DNA of 64,000 nt from Acidobacteriota bacterium (GCA_027459505.1 DAIDIE010000020.1:1-64000); one strand, 5' to 3'. Shown: positions 1-7,764, counted from the first letter of the stretch. Translations and numbers: made by a program. Notes: a model not told the origin generated them from the letters alone.

Positions 1-96
1 TTCCGGCCTGTGGCTGCTGTATTCCCAGGTCAGCAGCTGGACGGTGATCCTTTTCGCCGGGACCAGGGTCTGCCAGGCCGAAATGAAATGGAGGCG

Positions 97-340
97 ATGA
101 CAGTGGGCGCAGTGGCATGGTACTACTTCGTCCGGTATCAGTGCAGATGCCGGGGAGGCATTAAGCGAGCTCCGCCAGCGGGAGTTTGAGGCGGGAAGGT
201 ACAACCCGGTTCAGAGGTTTCCATCATTTCCGGTGGCGGAGGGTTCGCCTACGCCGGGGCGCCGGCACGCCTCGAGCGCGTCCCGTCCGCGTCGGCGGCC
301 TCCAGTGCCTCACTGATCCCTGACCGAGGCGACGGGTCAT
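97..340 (+). pseudogene. Degraded small hypothetical gene
   Basis: A GGAGG-like site precedes an ATG at 97 that opens MTVGAVAWYYFVRYQ. Near 140 the similarity moves to another frame, which reads DAGEALSELRQREFEAGRYNPV and then FPVAEGSPTPG. The two parts together recall a family of small hypothetical proteins that start AWYY..YQ and carry REFxAGRYNPV. Reading them as one frame needs a frameshift near 140, and the match fades after about 290. I recognise the motif from memory only and know no function. The bases before 97 show no supported gene. Confidence 0.35.
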
Positions 341-390
341 CCGTGCGGCATCGAGCGATACCATCGGCTCCCAGTGACAGAGGCGCAATG

Positions 391-1689
391 CCAATGATGA
401 TCATATTGCTGTTCATGTTTGGCCATCAGGGGCCGCGCCACACAAGGCTCCCGTTGCCGAGTACCTCACCAGTCTGTACGTACCTGGCGCAGAGCTACAG
501 GTACGAGGAGCCGCCCTTTCAGACCGGCAAGCAGGCATCGCAGATCCAGTTGAGCACCGACATTCACTTGTACTGGGACCGGCTATGCGGTAGTGGCGCT
601 TCCGGTTCGGCCCTTAGCGAAGCCGCCAGAGGGAAGCGCGGGCCGCGGGCTCGCGGGATCGCAGCTTGGGTGAAACGGTCCCTCAGCAGTGGCAGGGCGA
701 GTTTGCAGTCGTGCGTGGGAGAGTGTGCGCAGCTTGTTCGACCAGACGTCAAGCTCCTCGCTCGTTTAGCATCGACGCTGCATGCCCATGCCTGGAATGA
801 GGGGAACGATCTGTTTGATGCGTCGCTCTATGTTTTGTGGTTGACAGCTCCGGACGAGGTAGATCGCGCATTTGCTTCCGATCCTGCCGCGCAGCGCTTG
901 CTCGCCCACACCGCACCCATCATCATCATGGCTGGGGCCGACAGCTCCGGGCCCTGGTTGGAGGACTTCATCCAGGTGGTGCGATCCTTGGCTTCCGGGC
1001 GGAGCGGAATGGTTGACCGCTGGATGGCTAGCCTTTCCGGTTACGGCGGACCGTGGGCGGAGGAGCTCCCAGCCCAAAGCCCCAAGGTTAGGGGAAAGCG
1101 ATCTTGCCTGAAAGGCCATACGTCGAATGCATTACATGTCAGGGTAACGGACCGGACCGGCGAAGCGCTGGGAGGGGTTATTGTCGTACTTAACGAACTA
1201 TCGCACTCGCAGGCGGCCGTAACCGACCGGATGGGCCAGGCAGTGCTGCAGCGGCCGGACCGTTCAATGTGCGTCATTACTGCCGTCGATCCTAAGCAGC
1301 TCTTCGGGCGGACTACCACCGAATTCTACCGGAGCGCCAGATGCGTCTCAATTATGATGCCGGTCAATCCTCTCAAGGAGGTCATTGCGCAGACTCGGCC
1401 GATCAGGGTTAGGGTAGTTAACACCAATGGACGTCCGCTGAGAGATACCGAAATCATGTTCAGGCTTCGAAGGTACCCCATTTCGTGGCTCGGAAAGGTG
1501 TTGCAAACGTACGCCCGTACCGACGAACACGGAAGCCTGGTCGTCCGCCTTTGGAAAGGCGAGTTTGTCGTCGCGGCGATCAAAAGTGGGAGCACACTGG
1601 AGGGCGACCTGAGTACTGCAGGGACCAAGCGTAGTTTTACGGTGCGATTGGCTCCCAGCATTGGCGGGGCGTGTGACGGGAACCGTTAG
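391..1689 (+). CDS. Hypothetical secreted protein with two Ig/CarboxypepD-like domains
   Basis: About 432 residues, family not recognised. The chosen ATG at 391 gives a short hydrophobic N-terminus (MPMMIILLFMFG) that may be an export or membrane signal; the frame is open back to 343. The middle is mixed alpha/beta with no motif I know. The last 190 residues hold two stretches of the type LHVRVTDRTGEALGGV and IRVRVVNTNGRPLRD, the opening-strand pattern of carboxypeptidase-regulatory-like or bacterial Ig-like domains, usually surface proteins. It lies upstream of a small ORF, a CPBP protease and a Sel1 protein on the same strand, in a region rich in RHS and toxin debris, so it may belong to a polymorphic-toxin locus. 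That role is inference. Confidence 0.5.
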   Translation, partial: PMMIILLFMFGHQGPRHTRLPLPSTSPVCTYLAQSYRYEEPPFQTGKQASQIQLSTDIHLYWDRLCGSGASGSALSEAARGKRGPRARGIAAWVKRSLSSGRASLQSCVGECAQLVRPDVKLLARLASTLHAHAWNEGNDLFDASLYVLWLTAPDEVDRAFASDPAAQRLLAHTAPIIIMAGADSSGPWLEDFIQVVRSLASGRSGMVDRWMASLSGYGGPWAEELPAQSPKVRGKRSCLKGHTSNALHVRVTDRTGEALGGVIVVLNELSHSQAAVTDRMGQAVLQRPDRSMCVITAVDPKQLFGRTTTEFYRSARCVSIMMPVNPLKEVIAQTRPIRVRVVNTNGRPLRDTEIMFRLRRYPISWLGKVLQTYARTDEHGSLVVRLWKGEFVVAAIKSGSTLEGDLSTAGTKRSFTVRLAPSIGGACDGNR

Positions 1690-1775
1690 TTGGTTAAGAC
1701 GGCCAGGGCGGCGGGACGCCTTCGGCGAGAGCCAAGAAGGCTCTCAATAGTCCGCCGGGTGCGCTGGCCAAGCTG

Positions 1776-1973
1776 GTGCTTGGCAAAGTGGCTTCCGCAA
1801 TGGCCACGCTTGGGTCATGGGGTTCGGAGCTTGCGGATGCCGAGGAGCGGTATGTGATGGACCAGAGCAAAGGCGCTATTGACGCCGCGATCCAAAAGCG
1901 CACAATTGCACCGAGAAATAAGTGCTCTGAGTCAAACAACGATCACTGCATGAACGACAACAAGCAGCCGTGA
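1776..1973 (+). CDS. Small hypothetical protein, possibly a gene remnant
   Basis: 65 codons from a GTG, ending TGATG so that its stop overlaps the ATG of the next gene by one base. That overlap is the main reason to think it is translated. The frame stays open upstream to about 1700 without a better start. The sequence is polar in its second half and carries no recognised domain. It could be the C-terminal remnant of a longer gene. Confidence 0.3.
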   Translation: MLGKVASAMATLGSWGSELADAEERYVMDQSKGAIDAAIQKRTIAPRNKCSESNNDHCMNDNKQP

Positions 1974-2614
1974 TGACCACGCTCAAAGCGCGCGACGTAG
2001 ATCCCCAGCCCAAACTGAGAAGAACACTCAGAGCCCATTCCCTATGGGGCGCGATCTGGATGTCGGCGGCGATCATTTCCGCCGTCGGGTTGGTCCAGGA
2101 TCTGCTCTTTTGGATTAGCGGGTGTTCTACCGACTGCCTCGGTGCACGCGGTGTTGCTGTTCTCGCATCTGGAACGCTGATTGATGCAACCATCGCTTTT
2201 GCTCTCTGGCCGGGACTCTTCAAGCGCTCGCGATGGGCACCGCCTCGAACCGTGGCGTGGTGGGGTGCGGCGGCAGTCGCATTGGCATTGCTTTTCGGGC
2301 GCGGCACAGAGATGACGGTCTCTACCGGTCAGCTGGCCCTTGTGGCGCCGCTGGTCGAAGAACTCATGCGGGCGGTGGTTTCGGATATACTCGAGCCATT
2401 TTTAAGTTCCGGATGGCTCATTGTTCTACCCGCAGCGGTGTTCGCGGTTTTGCACTTTGCCCACATTCCTCAAATTTTTGCGGCTGAGCTCGTGCTCCAG
2501 GGGTGCTATGTGCGGACGAAGGGGAACCTCGGAGCCTCCTGGATCTGCCACATGCTTTATAACGGCGTGCTTGTAATCATGCTGTACCACGCTGGCATGT
2601 TGGTGCCGGGATGA
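1973..2614 (+). CDS. CPBP family intramembrane metalloprotease
   Basis: About 213 residues with five or six hydrophobic segments. It shows the three CPBP/Abi motifs: EE...R in APLVEELMRAVV, F..H in FAVLHFAHI, and a late H...N in WICHMLYNG. In this family these residues bind zinc and cleave within membranes; members act in CAAX processing, bacteriocin self-immunity or unknown roles. GTG at 1970 is an alternative start. The stop overlaps the next ATG (ATGA), so it is probably co-translated with the Sel1 protein. In this toxin-rich setting an immunity-like role is possible but not shown. Confidence 0.75.
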   Translation: MTTLKARDVDPQPKLRRTLRAHSLWGAIWMSAAIISAVGLVQDLLFWISGCSTDCLGARGVAVLASGTLIDATIAFALWPGLFKRSRWAPPRTVAWWGAAAVALALLFGRGTEMTVSTGQLALVAPLVEELMRAVVSDILEPFLSSGWLIVLPAAVFAVLHFAHIPQIFAAELVLQGCYVRTKGNLGASWICHMLYNGVLVIMLYHAGMLVPG

Positions 2615-3387
2615 GGTGCCATCGAGGCCTAACGACCATTGCTGACCTTGAACAGTTGATTGCTGAAGAGGATATGGAAGCGCGTCAACCCAAAGAAGCA
2701 GCCGGGCCAGAGTCGAAATCATGTTCCCCGCGAGAGGCCTTTAGAAGGGCTGTAACGCTCTGGAATGCGGGTACCCCGAGGGGTTTCGATGAAGCCTTTC
2801 CATATTTGCTGCAGGCCGCGAGCGGGGGAATATTGGGAGCACACGAATGGCTCGGAGCGGCTTACGACTATGGCATCGGAACGGCCGTAGATCACCGAAA
2901 GTCATTTGAGCACTATTTGTGGGGCGCCCAGCGCGGCGACGCCAACTGTGAGTACCACGTGGGCATTTTTCTCGCGCAGGGCAAAGGAACACGCAAGGAC
3001 ACGGTACTGGGCGCCAAGTGGTTGAGTAAAGCGGCCAAGCATGGTGACCGGGAAGCGATTGACCTGCTGGGCAGGTGGTATCGGGACGGGCGCGGGGTGA
3101 GGCGTGATCCGCGAAAGGGTTTCAGGCTGCATCTTAAGGCGGCGCAAATGGGCTGCTTGGATGCACAGTTCTCCGTTGGCTACTGTTTAAGCAGAGGCAT
3201 AGGCACGCGGGCCGATCCGGTGGCTGCTTTCAAGTGGTACCTGAAGGCAGCAAAGCGCGGAGATAGCGACGCGGCCCACAACGTTGCCCACTTTTATCGC
3301 TTAGGGCGGGGTGTGCGGAGAAGCGAGGCAAGAGCGGAGTTCTGGATTCGACGAGCTCAAGAGCTGCAAGAGGTGGCGACCAAGTGA
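2611..3387 (+). CDS. Sel1-repeat (tetratricopeptide-like) protein
   Basis: 258 residues. From about residue 50 it carries five tandem Sel1-like repeats of about 36 residues, with the typical A..wl..AA..G...A...LG..Y..G.GV..D spacing (for example GRWYRDGRGVRRDPRKGFRLH). SLR proteins act as protein-binding scaffolds. No clear signal peptide, so probably cytoplasmic. The ATG overlaps the stop of the CPBP gene. Partial copies of this gene recur at 6176-6275 and 6738-6930, so this intact copy is the parent of a rearranged duplication. It converges with a RelE-like gene starting 10 nt beyond its stop. Confidence 0.8.
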   Translation: MRCHRGLTTIADLEQLIAEEDMEARQPKEAAGPESKSCSPREAFRRAVTLWNAGTPRGFDEAFPYLLQAASGGILGAHEWLGAAYDYGIGTAVDHRKSFEHYLWGAQRGDANCEYHVGIFLAQGKGTRKDTVLGAKWLSKAAKHGDREAIDLLGRWYRDGRGVRRDPRKGFRLHLKAAQMGCLDAQFSVGYCLSRGIGTRADPVAAFKWYLKAAKRGDSDAAHNVAHFYRLGRGVRRSEARAEFWIRRAQELQEVATK

Positions 3388-3396
3388 GCGTGGGCC

Positions 3397-3639
3397 TCAG
3401 CGGTAGACTTCGCGGCGGTGACGGACGCGCAGGATGCGGATGGTGTCGGCGGCCAGCTCGAAGCGCACGCGGTAGTCGCCGACGCGGAGGCGATACTCAG
3501 GCGGATCGATCCCTTGCAGCTTGCGGACGTTGCCAGCCCCAGTGGCGGCGAAGTGCTCGACGGCGAGCCGCACGCGCCGGGCGATGGTTTTATCCAACGC
3601 CGCCATCGAGGGGGCCTCGGTCCACTCGATCTCTTTCAT
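3397..3639 (-). CDS. RelE/ParE-family toxin
   Basis: 80 residues from ATG at 3639. The pattern KTIARRVRLAVEHFAATG, then VRKLQG, then YRLRVGDYRVRFEL and a C-terminal RHRREVYR is typical of RelE-type mRNA interferases: two helices, then a beta-sheet with basic residues. A TAA seven bases upstream ends what looks like the antitoxin frame, with an AGGGA site between them, the usual antitoxin-toxin order. The antitoxin itself is only a C-terminal fragment, so this toxin lacks a complete local partner. A nearly identical copy with a frameshift lies at 6941-7184. Confidence 0.75.
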   Translation of the reverse strand: MKEIEWTEAPSMAALDKTIARRVRLAVEHFAATGAGNVRKLQGIDPPEYRLRVGDYRVRFELAADTIRILRVRHRREVYR

Positions 3640-3646
3640 TCCCTGG

Positions 3647-3743
3647 TTAATCCAGTCCGAGACGGCGCATCGCCTCTTGATGCGGGATTCCCTTGCCGCC
3701 ACGTTGGGCGAGCCACTGCCGGGCATCAGCGACGGCCTGGCGG
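3647..3743 (-). pseudogene. Antitoxin C-terminal fragment (RelB-like)
   Basis: The minus-strand frame ends ADARQWLAQRGG, then EAMRRLGLD and stop, just upstream of the RelE-like toxin. This matches the end of small RelB-type antitoxins. The 5' part, with the DNA-binding domain, is missing: homology stops at the edge of the three-hairpin module at 3744. The same truncation is present at 7191-7287. Confidence 0.5.
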
Positions 3744-3876
3744 CTTGCTCGCATCGGGGCCTGCGCCCCGATGCGGGATTGTTGGGGCGCGGCGGACCGG
3801 GCATACAGCTCGCTGTGCTCGCTTATGCCCGGCTAGGGTTGCTGGCATCCCGCGAGGCGGGATGCCCCGGAGGCGG
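3744..3876. repeat. Three-hairpin repeat module, copy A
   Basis: Three consecutive near-perfect inverted repeats: 10-bp arms at 3751-3774 (GCATCGGGGC with a 4-nt loop), 9-bp arms CCGGGCATA/TATGCCCGG spanning 3797-3832, and 10-bp arms GGCATCCCGC/GCGGGATGCC spanning 3844-3866. The block recurs at 6276 and 7288 with only a few differences. Each copy sits where RHS-core sequence joins unrelated sequence. Confidence 0.75.
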
Positions 3877-3880
3877 GGCG

Positions 3881-5023
3881 AGCAGCGCCAGCTACGCCTA
3901 CGACGCGGCGGGACGGCGGGTACGCAAGACGGTCAGTGGGACGACGGTGTACTATCTCTACGATGTGGCGGGAAACCAGATCGCCGAGATCAATGCGGGA
4001 GGCGGGGTGAACCGCCAGGAGATCTACGCGGGAGGGCGTCACCTGGCCACCTACGCCAACGGCGGGTTGAGCTATCACTACAGTGACTGGCTGGGGACCG
4101 AGCGGGCCACGGTGGGGCCGAACGGCACGTCCAGTGTCTCGATTTGTACCAGCCTGCCCTTTGGGGAAATGCTGAACTGCACGTCCGGCGACCCCAGCCC
4201 GATGCATTTCACCGGCAAACAACGCGACGCGGAAACCGGCCTCGACTACTTCGGAGCTCGCTACAACGCAAGTTCGGCTGGGCGGTTCATGAGCCCGGAT
4301 CCGCTGGGCGGCAAAATGCTCAATCCTCAGAGCCTCAACAAGTACGTCTATGTGACTGACAACCCGCTGAACCTGACTGATCCCACGGGCATGTACATCT
4401 GCGCGGACGACCCCCAGGGCTGCAGGTCACAAAATGACCGGGAACTCGCGAAGACGCTTGCGCGGCTGCTCAAATCGAAAAACCCGGATGTGGTTCGGGC
4501 CGCCGAAGCTTTTGGCGGAGCGAATGACGACAACGGCGTGACTGTGGTATTTGGGGACCCCGGGAAGGGAAAGGACGGCAACACCGTTCACGGATTGCAG
4601 GGCGACCCGAAGCACTTGGGAAAACTTAAGGTCAAGGACACTGTAGTATTCCGGTTGGGTATTAAGGGAGCAAGGCTGGATGCCGCAGTGGGCCATGAGG
4701 GAAGTCACGCCGCAGATGGGCAGGCGGTTGTTGCCAGCTTCAACACCGGACACCCCAATCCGGCGCTGAATCTACGCAAATACGAAACCGAGGTCCGGGC
4801 ATACCTCAATACACAAGACATCCTTGACTCCAACGGCAGGACCGGCGCCATTCGATGTCTGACAGGTACATGCCAGCTCGGAGCTGGTGTAACGCCAGCA
4901 GAAGCACGGACTCACATCGACAGCATCCTAGCCGATCCGCAGAATGGGTACGGCGGAAAGGATAAGGGGGTAACGTCGTCCGATCCGGGACCCGTTCTGT
5001 ACTCCGTACTTCCTCATCTATGA
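3881..5023 (+). CDS. RHS-core protein fragment with putative zinc-peptidase C-terminal tip
   Basis: RHS homology begins at 3881 (SYAYDAAGRRVRKTVSG). It continues through YD-repeat sequence to the RHS-associated core, with HFTGKQRDAETGLDYFGARY, GRFMSPDP and the closing YVYVTDNPLNLTDPTGM near 4390. The last 210 residues are a variable tip of the kind that carries toxin activity in RHS proteins. It contains VGHEGSHAADG, an HExxH-type motif suggesting a zinc metallopeptidase. The frame is open upstream to 3521 but crosses the antisense RelE and hairpin sequence, and no RHS start is visible. Complete RHS proteins are much longer, so this is a 5'-truncated or displaced tip. Its stop overlaps the next ATG. 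Confidence 0.65.
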   Translation, partial: SSASYAYDAAGRRVRKTVSGTTVYYLYDVAGNQIAEINAGGGVNRQEIYAGGRHLATYANGGLSYHYSDWLGTERATVGPNGTSSVSICTSLPFGEMLNCTSGDPSPMHFTGKQRDAETGLDYFGARYNASSAGRFMSPDPLGGKMLNPQSLNKYVYVTDNPLNLTDPTGMYICADDPQGCRSQNDRELAKTLARLLKSKNPDVVRAAEAFGGANDDNGVTVVFGDPGKGKDGNTVHGLQGDPKHLGKLKVKDTVVFRLGIKGARLDAAVGHEGSHAADGQAVVASFNTGHPNPALNLRKYETEVRAYLNTQDILDSNGRTGAIRCLTGTCQLGAGVTPAEARTHIDSILADPQNGYGGKDKGVTSSDPGPVLYSVLPHL

Positions 5024-5526
5024 TCAAGCACACAAAGATGGTATCTGTACTGGGCCTTTGTGCCGCGCTTGCGTGCTCGATGGCAGCCCAGTCTGGCAGG
5101 GTGTGGTTGCCAATGATTCACGGGGAGGTGCCCTTGTACCCGCGCTGGGCCTGGCAGGCAAACATCTCTGGAGCCGTGACCCTCAGGCTGGTTATATCAA
5201 ACGGACGAGTGACGAGCGTGAAAGTGGTCTCGTCAGCCAATCCTATCCTGGAGCGTGCTGCAGTCGAAAACGTTCGAACATGGCGCTTTGATGTCCTGAA
5301 GCGACCGGTGATTACAAACACCGAGTTCGAGTACAGCATCAAAGGCAGGCCGGTTTGGCCACTCGGGCCCCCCAGGATTTACCTCCGGATTCCGTACAAG
5401 GTGGTCATTACAGTGCGGCCGCCGAAGCCGACCTGCAGCGACTGTGAGGACGTGCCGTTCACAATATCCCGGGCTCACGCGCTGCCGCCGCGCTCCTCCC
5501 CAGCGACGCCACGAGTGCCTAAATGA
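5020..5526 (+). CDS. Secreted TonB C-terminal domain protein coupled to the RHS tip
   Basis: 168 residues. The N-terminus is a signal peptide (VLGLCAALACSMAAQS). Residues 30-110 match the TonB C-terminal fold: PLYPRWAWQANISGAVTLRLVI, then RVTSVKVVSS, then LERAAVENVRTWRF. Free-standing TonB-C proteins of this kind are common in Acidobacteriota and are periplasmic. The start overlaps the RHS stop (ATGA), so the two are co-translated. A gene directly after a toxin tip is often its immunity gene; a periplasmic TonB-C protein in that place is unusual, and that role is a guess. A short proline-rich tail with a CSDC motif follows. Confidence 0.65.
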   Translation: MIKHTKMVSVLGLCAALACSMAAQSGRVWLPMIHGEVPLYPRWAWQANISGAVTLRLVISNGRVTSVKVVSSANPILERAAVENVRTWRFDVLKRPVITNTEFEYSIKGRPVWPLGPPRIYLRIPYKVVITVRPPKPTCSDCEDVPFTISRAHALPPRSSPATPRVPK

Positions 5527-5696
5527 GAGCTCTGAAAGCCAAGTCTCCAAGCGGTGTCACACCGCAATAACAAGCGCCCGGAAGTACTGAGCAAAAGCAC
5601 CAGACCGGAGCACCACGGAAAGCGAAAGATAGAGGAGGAGAGAAGGTAGACGCTAAACACAAATAGCAAAGGAGCGGTTGGAGTATGAGGCCTAGG
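5527..5696. other. Intergenic stretch without a recognised gene
   Basis: Purine-rich non-coding sequence between the TonB-C gene and the IS21 remnant. I see no promoter, terminator or short gene that I can support. Confidence 0.4.
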
Positions 5697-6051
5697 AAGT
5701 GATTCAGCCGCAACACCGTTCGCAAGATGCTCAAACCCGAATCGCCGCGGCCGTTTCAAGCCTCAGCGGAGCTCTTGCCTGGAGGAGTTCAAGCCTCTCC
5801 TGCGGCAGCGCTGGCAGGAGTGCGGCTTTTCCGCCGTGCGCCTGCTCGACGAGATCCGGCCCATGGGGTACGCCGGCTCGATCGCCACCGTGCGCCGCTT
5901 TCTGCAGGGGCTCAAACCCGAGCGCGAGCGCCTGAGCAAACTCACGGTACGCTTTGAAACGCCGCCCGGCAAACAGGCCCAGGCCGACTCGCTGAAGAGA
6001 ATGCGGCACGACCGCTTTTATTCCACTGCTTCGTCGTCCGGTCGAAGCTGA
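5697..6051 (+). pseudogene. istA: IS21-family IstA transposase fragment
   Basis: Pieces of the IstA N-terminal half in two frames: FSRNTVRKMLKPESPRP near 5702, then after a frameshift at about 5770 the run QRWQECGFSAVRLLDEIRP, YAGSIATVRRFL and VRFETPPGKQAQAD. This is the helix-turn-helix and early catalytic region of IS21 transposases, where the next residues normally read W and the first catalytic acid. Here the frame ends in unrelated sequence. No istB follows, so the element is dead. Confidence 0.7.
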
Positions 6052-6137
6052 CGGATGGTGGCCGCGCTTCACTAGTCAGCGGTGTGGGGCCTAAACGGCA
6101 ACCCCGGACTTCGCTACGACTTCGGCCTGAAATCTCG

Positions 6138-6168
6138 AACTCGAAAACAGTTCGGCTCGGCCCTGGCT
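6138..6168. repeat. 31-bp dispersed repeat, copy 1
   Basis: The sequence beginning AACTCGAAAACAGTTCG and ending CGGCCCTGGCT recurs, with two mismatches, at 9779-9809 upstream of mutS. It lies between the IS21 remnant and the Sel1 fragment. Confidence 0.5.
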
Positions 6169-6175
6169 CGCATAA

Positions 6176-6275
6176 AAGCGCGTCAACCCAAATAAGCAGC
6201 CAGGCCAGAGTCGAAATCGTGTTCCCCGCGAGAGGCCTTTAGAAGGGCTGTGACGCTCTGGAATGCGGGTGCCCC
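6176..6275 (+). pseudogene. Sel1 gene 5' fragment (copy B)
   Basis: About 100 bp nearly identical to 2678-2774 of the intact Sel1 gene. A G-to-T change turns its GAA codon into TAA, and the match stops where hairpin module B starts. The deleted middle of the gene (2776-3193 in the parent) is replaced by hairpin plus RHS sequence. Confidence 0.7.
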
Positions 6276-6407
6276 CTTGCTCGCATCGGGGCCTGCGCCC
6301 CGATGCGGGATTGTTGGGGCGCGGCGGACCGGGCATACAGCTCGCTTTGCTCGCTTATGCCCGGCTAGGGTTGCTGGCATCCCGCGGGGCGGGATGCCCC
6401 GGAGCGG
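6276..6407. repeat. Three-hairpin repeat module, copy B
   Basis: Same module as at 3744: inverted repeats at 6283-6306, 6329-6364 and 6376-6398. Here its left flank is Sel1 coding sequence rather than the antitoxin fragment, so the shared left edge (CTTGCTCGCATCGGGG) marks a true boundary. Confidence 0.75.
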
Positions 6408-6411
6408 GGCA

Positions 6412-6759
6412 AGCAGCGCCAGCTACGCCTACGACGCGGCAGGACGGCGCGTGCGCAAGACGGTGAGCGGGACGACGGTGTACTATCTCTACGATGTGGC
6501 GAGAAATCAGATCGCTGAGATCAACGCGGGAGGCGGGGTGAACCGCCAGGGGGTCTACGCGGGAGGGCGTCACCTGGCCACCTACGCCAACGGCGGGTTG
6601 AGCTATCACTACAGTGACTGGCTGGGGACCGAGCGGGCGACGGTGGGGCCCAACGGCACATCCAGTGTCTCGATTTGTACCAGCCTGCCCTTTGGGGAAA
6701 TGCTGAACTGCACGTCCGGCGACCCCAGCCCGATGCAGAGGCATAGGCACGCGGGCTGA
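6412..6759 (+). pseudogene. RHS-core fragment, copy B
   Basis: RHS core from SYAYDAAGRRVRKTV to GEMLNCTSGDPSPM, close to copy A, then an abrupt join at 6737 to the Sel1 3' fragment. The join shares the three bases GCA with both parents. There is no start and no C-terminal tip, so it cannot make a working RHS protein. Confidence 0.7.
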
Positions 6760-6930
6760 CCCGGAGGCTGCGTTCAAGTGGTACCTGAAGGCAGCAAAGC
6801 GCGGAGATCCCGACGCGGTCCACAACCTCGCCCACTTCTATCGCTAAGGGCGGGGCGTGCGGAGAAGCGAGGCAAGAGCAGAGTTCTGGAGTCGACGAGC
6901 TCAAGAGCTGCAAGAGTTGGCGACCAAGTG
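6738..6930 (+). pseudogene. Sel1 gene 3' fragment (copy B/C)
   Basis: Matches 3194-3387 of the intact Sel1 gene, including its last repeat and stop, with scattered changes. One change makes a premature TAA near 6845. It forms the left end of a block of about 940 bp that duplicates 3194-4131. Confidence 0.75.
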
Positions 6931-6940
6931 AGCGTGGGCC

Positions 6941-7184
6941 TCAGCGGTAGACTTCGCGGCGGTGGCGGACGCGCAGGATGCGGATGGTGTCGGCGGCCAG
7001 CTCAAAGCGCACGCGGTAGTCGCCGACGCGGAGACGATGCTCAGGCGGATCGATCCCTTGCAGCTTGCGGACGTTGCCAGCCCCAGTGGCGGCGAAGTGC
7101 TCGACGGCGAGCCGCACGCGCCGGGCGATGGTTTTATCCAACGCCGCCATCGAGGGCGGCCTCGGTCCACTCGATCTCTTTCAT
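6941..7184 (-). pseudogene. RelE-like toxin, frameshifted copy
   Basis: From MAALDKTIARR to the terminal HRREVYR it is almost identical to the gene at 3397-3639 (one visible change, PEHR for PEYR). One extra base in GAGGGCGGCC near 7156 puts the native start (ATG at 7184) out of frame. Initiation at the internal ATG at 7150 would give 69 residues without the first strand, probably inactive. Confidence 0.65.
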
Positions 7185-7190
7185 TCCTGG

Positions 7191-7287
7191 TCAATCCAGT
7201 CCGAGACGGCGCATCGCCTCTTGATGCGGGATTCCCTTGCCGCCACGTTGGGCGAGCCACTGCCGGGCATCAGCGACGGCCTGGCGG
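7191..7287 (-). pseudogene. Antitoxin C-terminal fragment, second copy
   Basis: Same truncated RelB-like end as at 3647-3743, here with TGA instead of TAA as the stop, again cut at the edge of the hairpin module. Confidence 0.45.
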
Positions 7288-7420
7288 CTTGCTCGCATCG
7301 GGGCCTGCGCCCCGATGCGGGATTGTTGGGGGGCGGCGGACCGGGCATACAGCTCGCGGTGCTCGCTTATGCCCGGCTAGGGTTGCTGGCATCCCGCGGG
7401 GCGGGATGCCCCGGAGGCGG
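7288..7420. repeat. Three-hairpin repeat module, copy C
   Basis: Inverted repeats at 7295-7318, 7341-7376 and 7388-7410. The second hairpin keeps its arms, but its loop differs at single bases from copies A and B. Confidence 0.75.
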
Positions 7421-7424
7421 GGCA

Positions 7425-7727
7425 AGCAGTGCCAGCTACGCCTACGGCGCGGCGGGACGGCGGGTGCGCAAGACGGTCAGCGGGACGACGGTGTACTATC
7501 TCTACGATGTGGCGGGAAACCAGATCGCGGAGATCAACGCGGGAGGCGGGGTGAACCGCCAAGAAATCTACGCGGGAGGGCGTCACCTGGCCACCTACGC
7601 CAACGGCGGGTTGAGCTATCACTACAGTGACTGGCTGGGGACCGAGCGGGCGACGGTGGGGCCGAACGGCACGTCGCTGTGCAGAAGTCTGCCGTTTGGG
7701 GACATGCTGCTGTCAACGCGGATTTAA
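7425..7727 (+). pseudogene. RHS-core fragment, copy C, cut by an IS end
   Basis: RHS core like copy A until about 7675, where the sequence turns into a different RHS variant (SLCRSLPFGDML). The frame then runs into the IS21-like end at 7711 and stops at 7727. The variant switch suggests recombination with another RHS gene elsewhere in the genome. Confidence 0.65.
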
Positions 7728-7764
7728 AATTGGCCCCCTTTCGCGCACTAAGAATTGCCCCCCC
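7711..7764. mobile_element. Putative IS21-family terminal sequence
   Basis: Starts TGTCAACGCGGATTTAAAATTGGCCCC and has a second related unit ending AGAATTGCCCCCCC. IS21-family ends start with TG and carry short repeated units of this type. It interrupts RHS copy C. No transposase gene follows, so it is a solo end. The next 300 bp to 8040 are G-rich, with no gene I can support. Confidence 0.45.

Noticed and set aside
3521-3880. Upstream extension of the RHS frame
   Set aside because: It crosses the antisense RelE gene, antitoxin fragment and hairpins. No RHS similarity before 3881.
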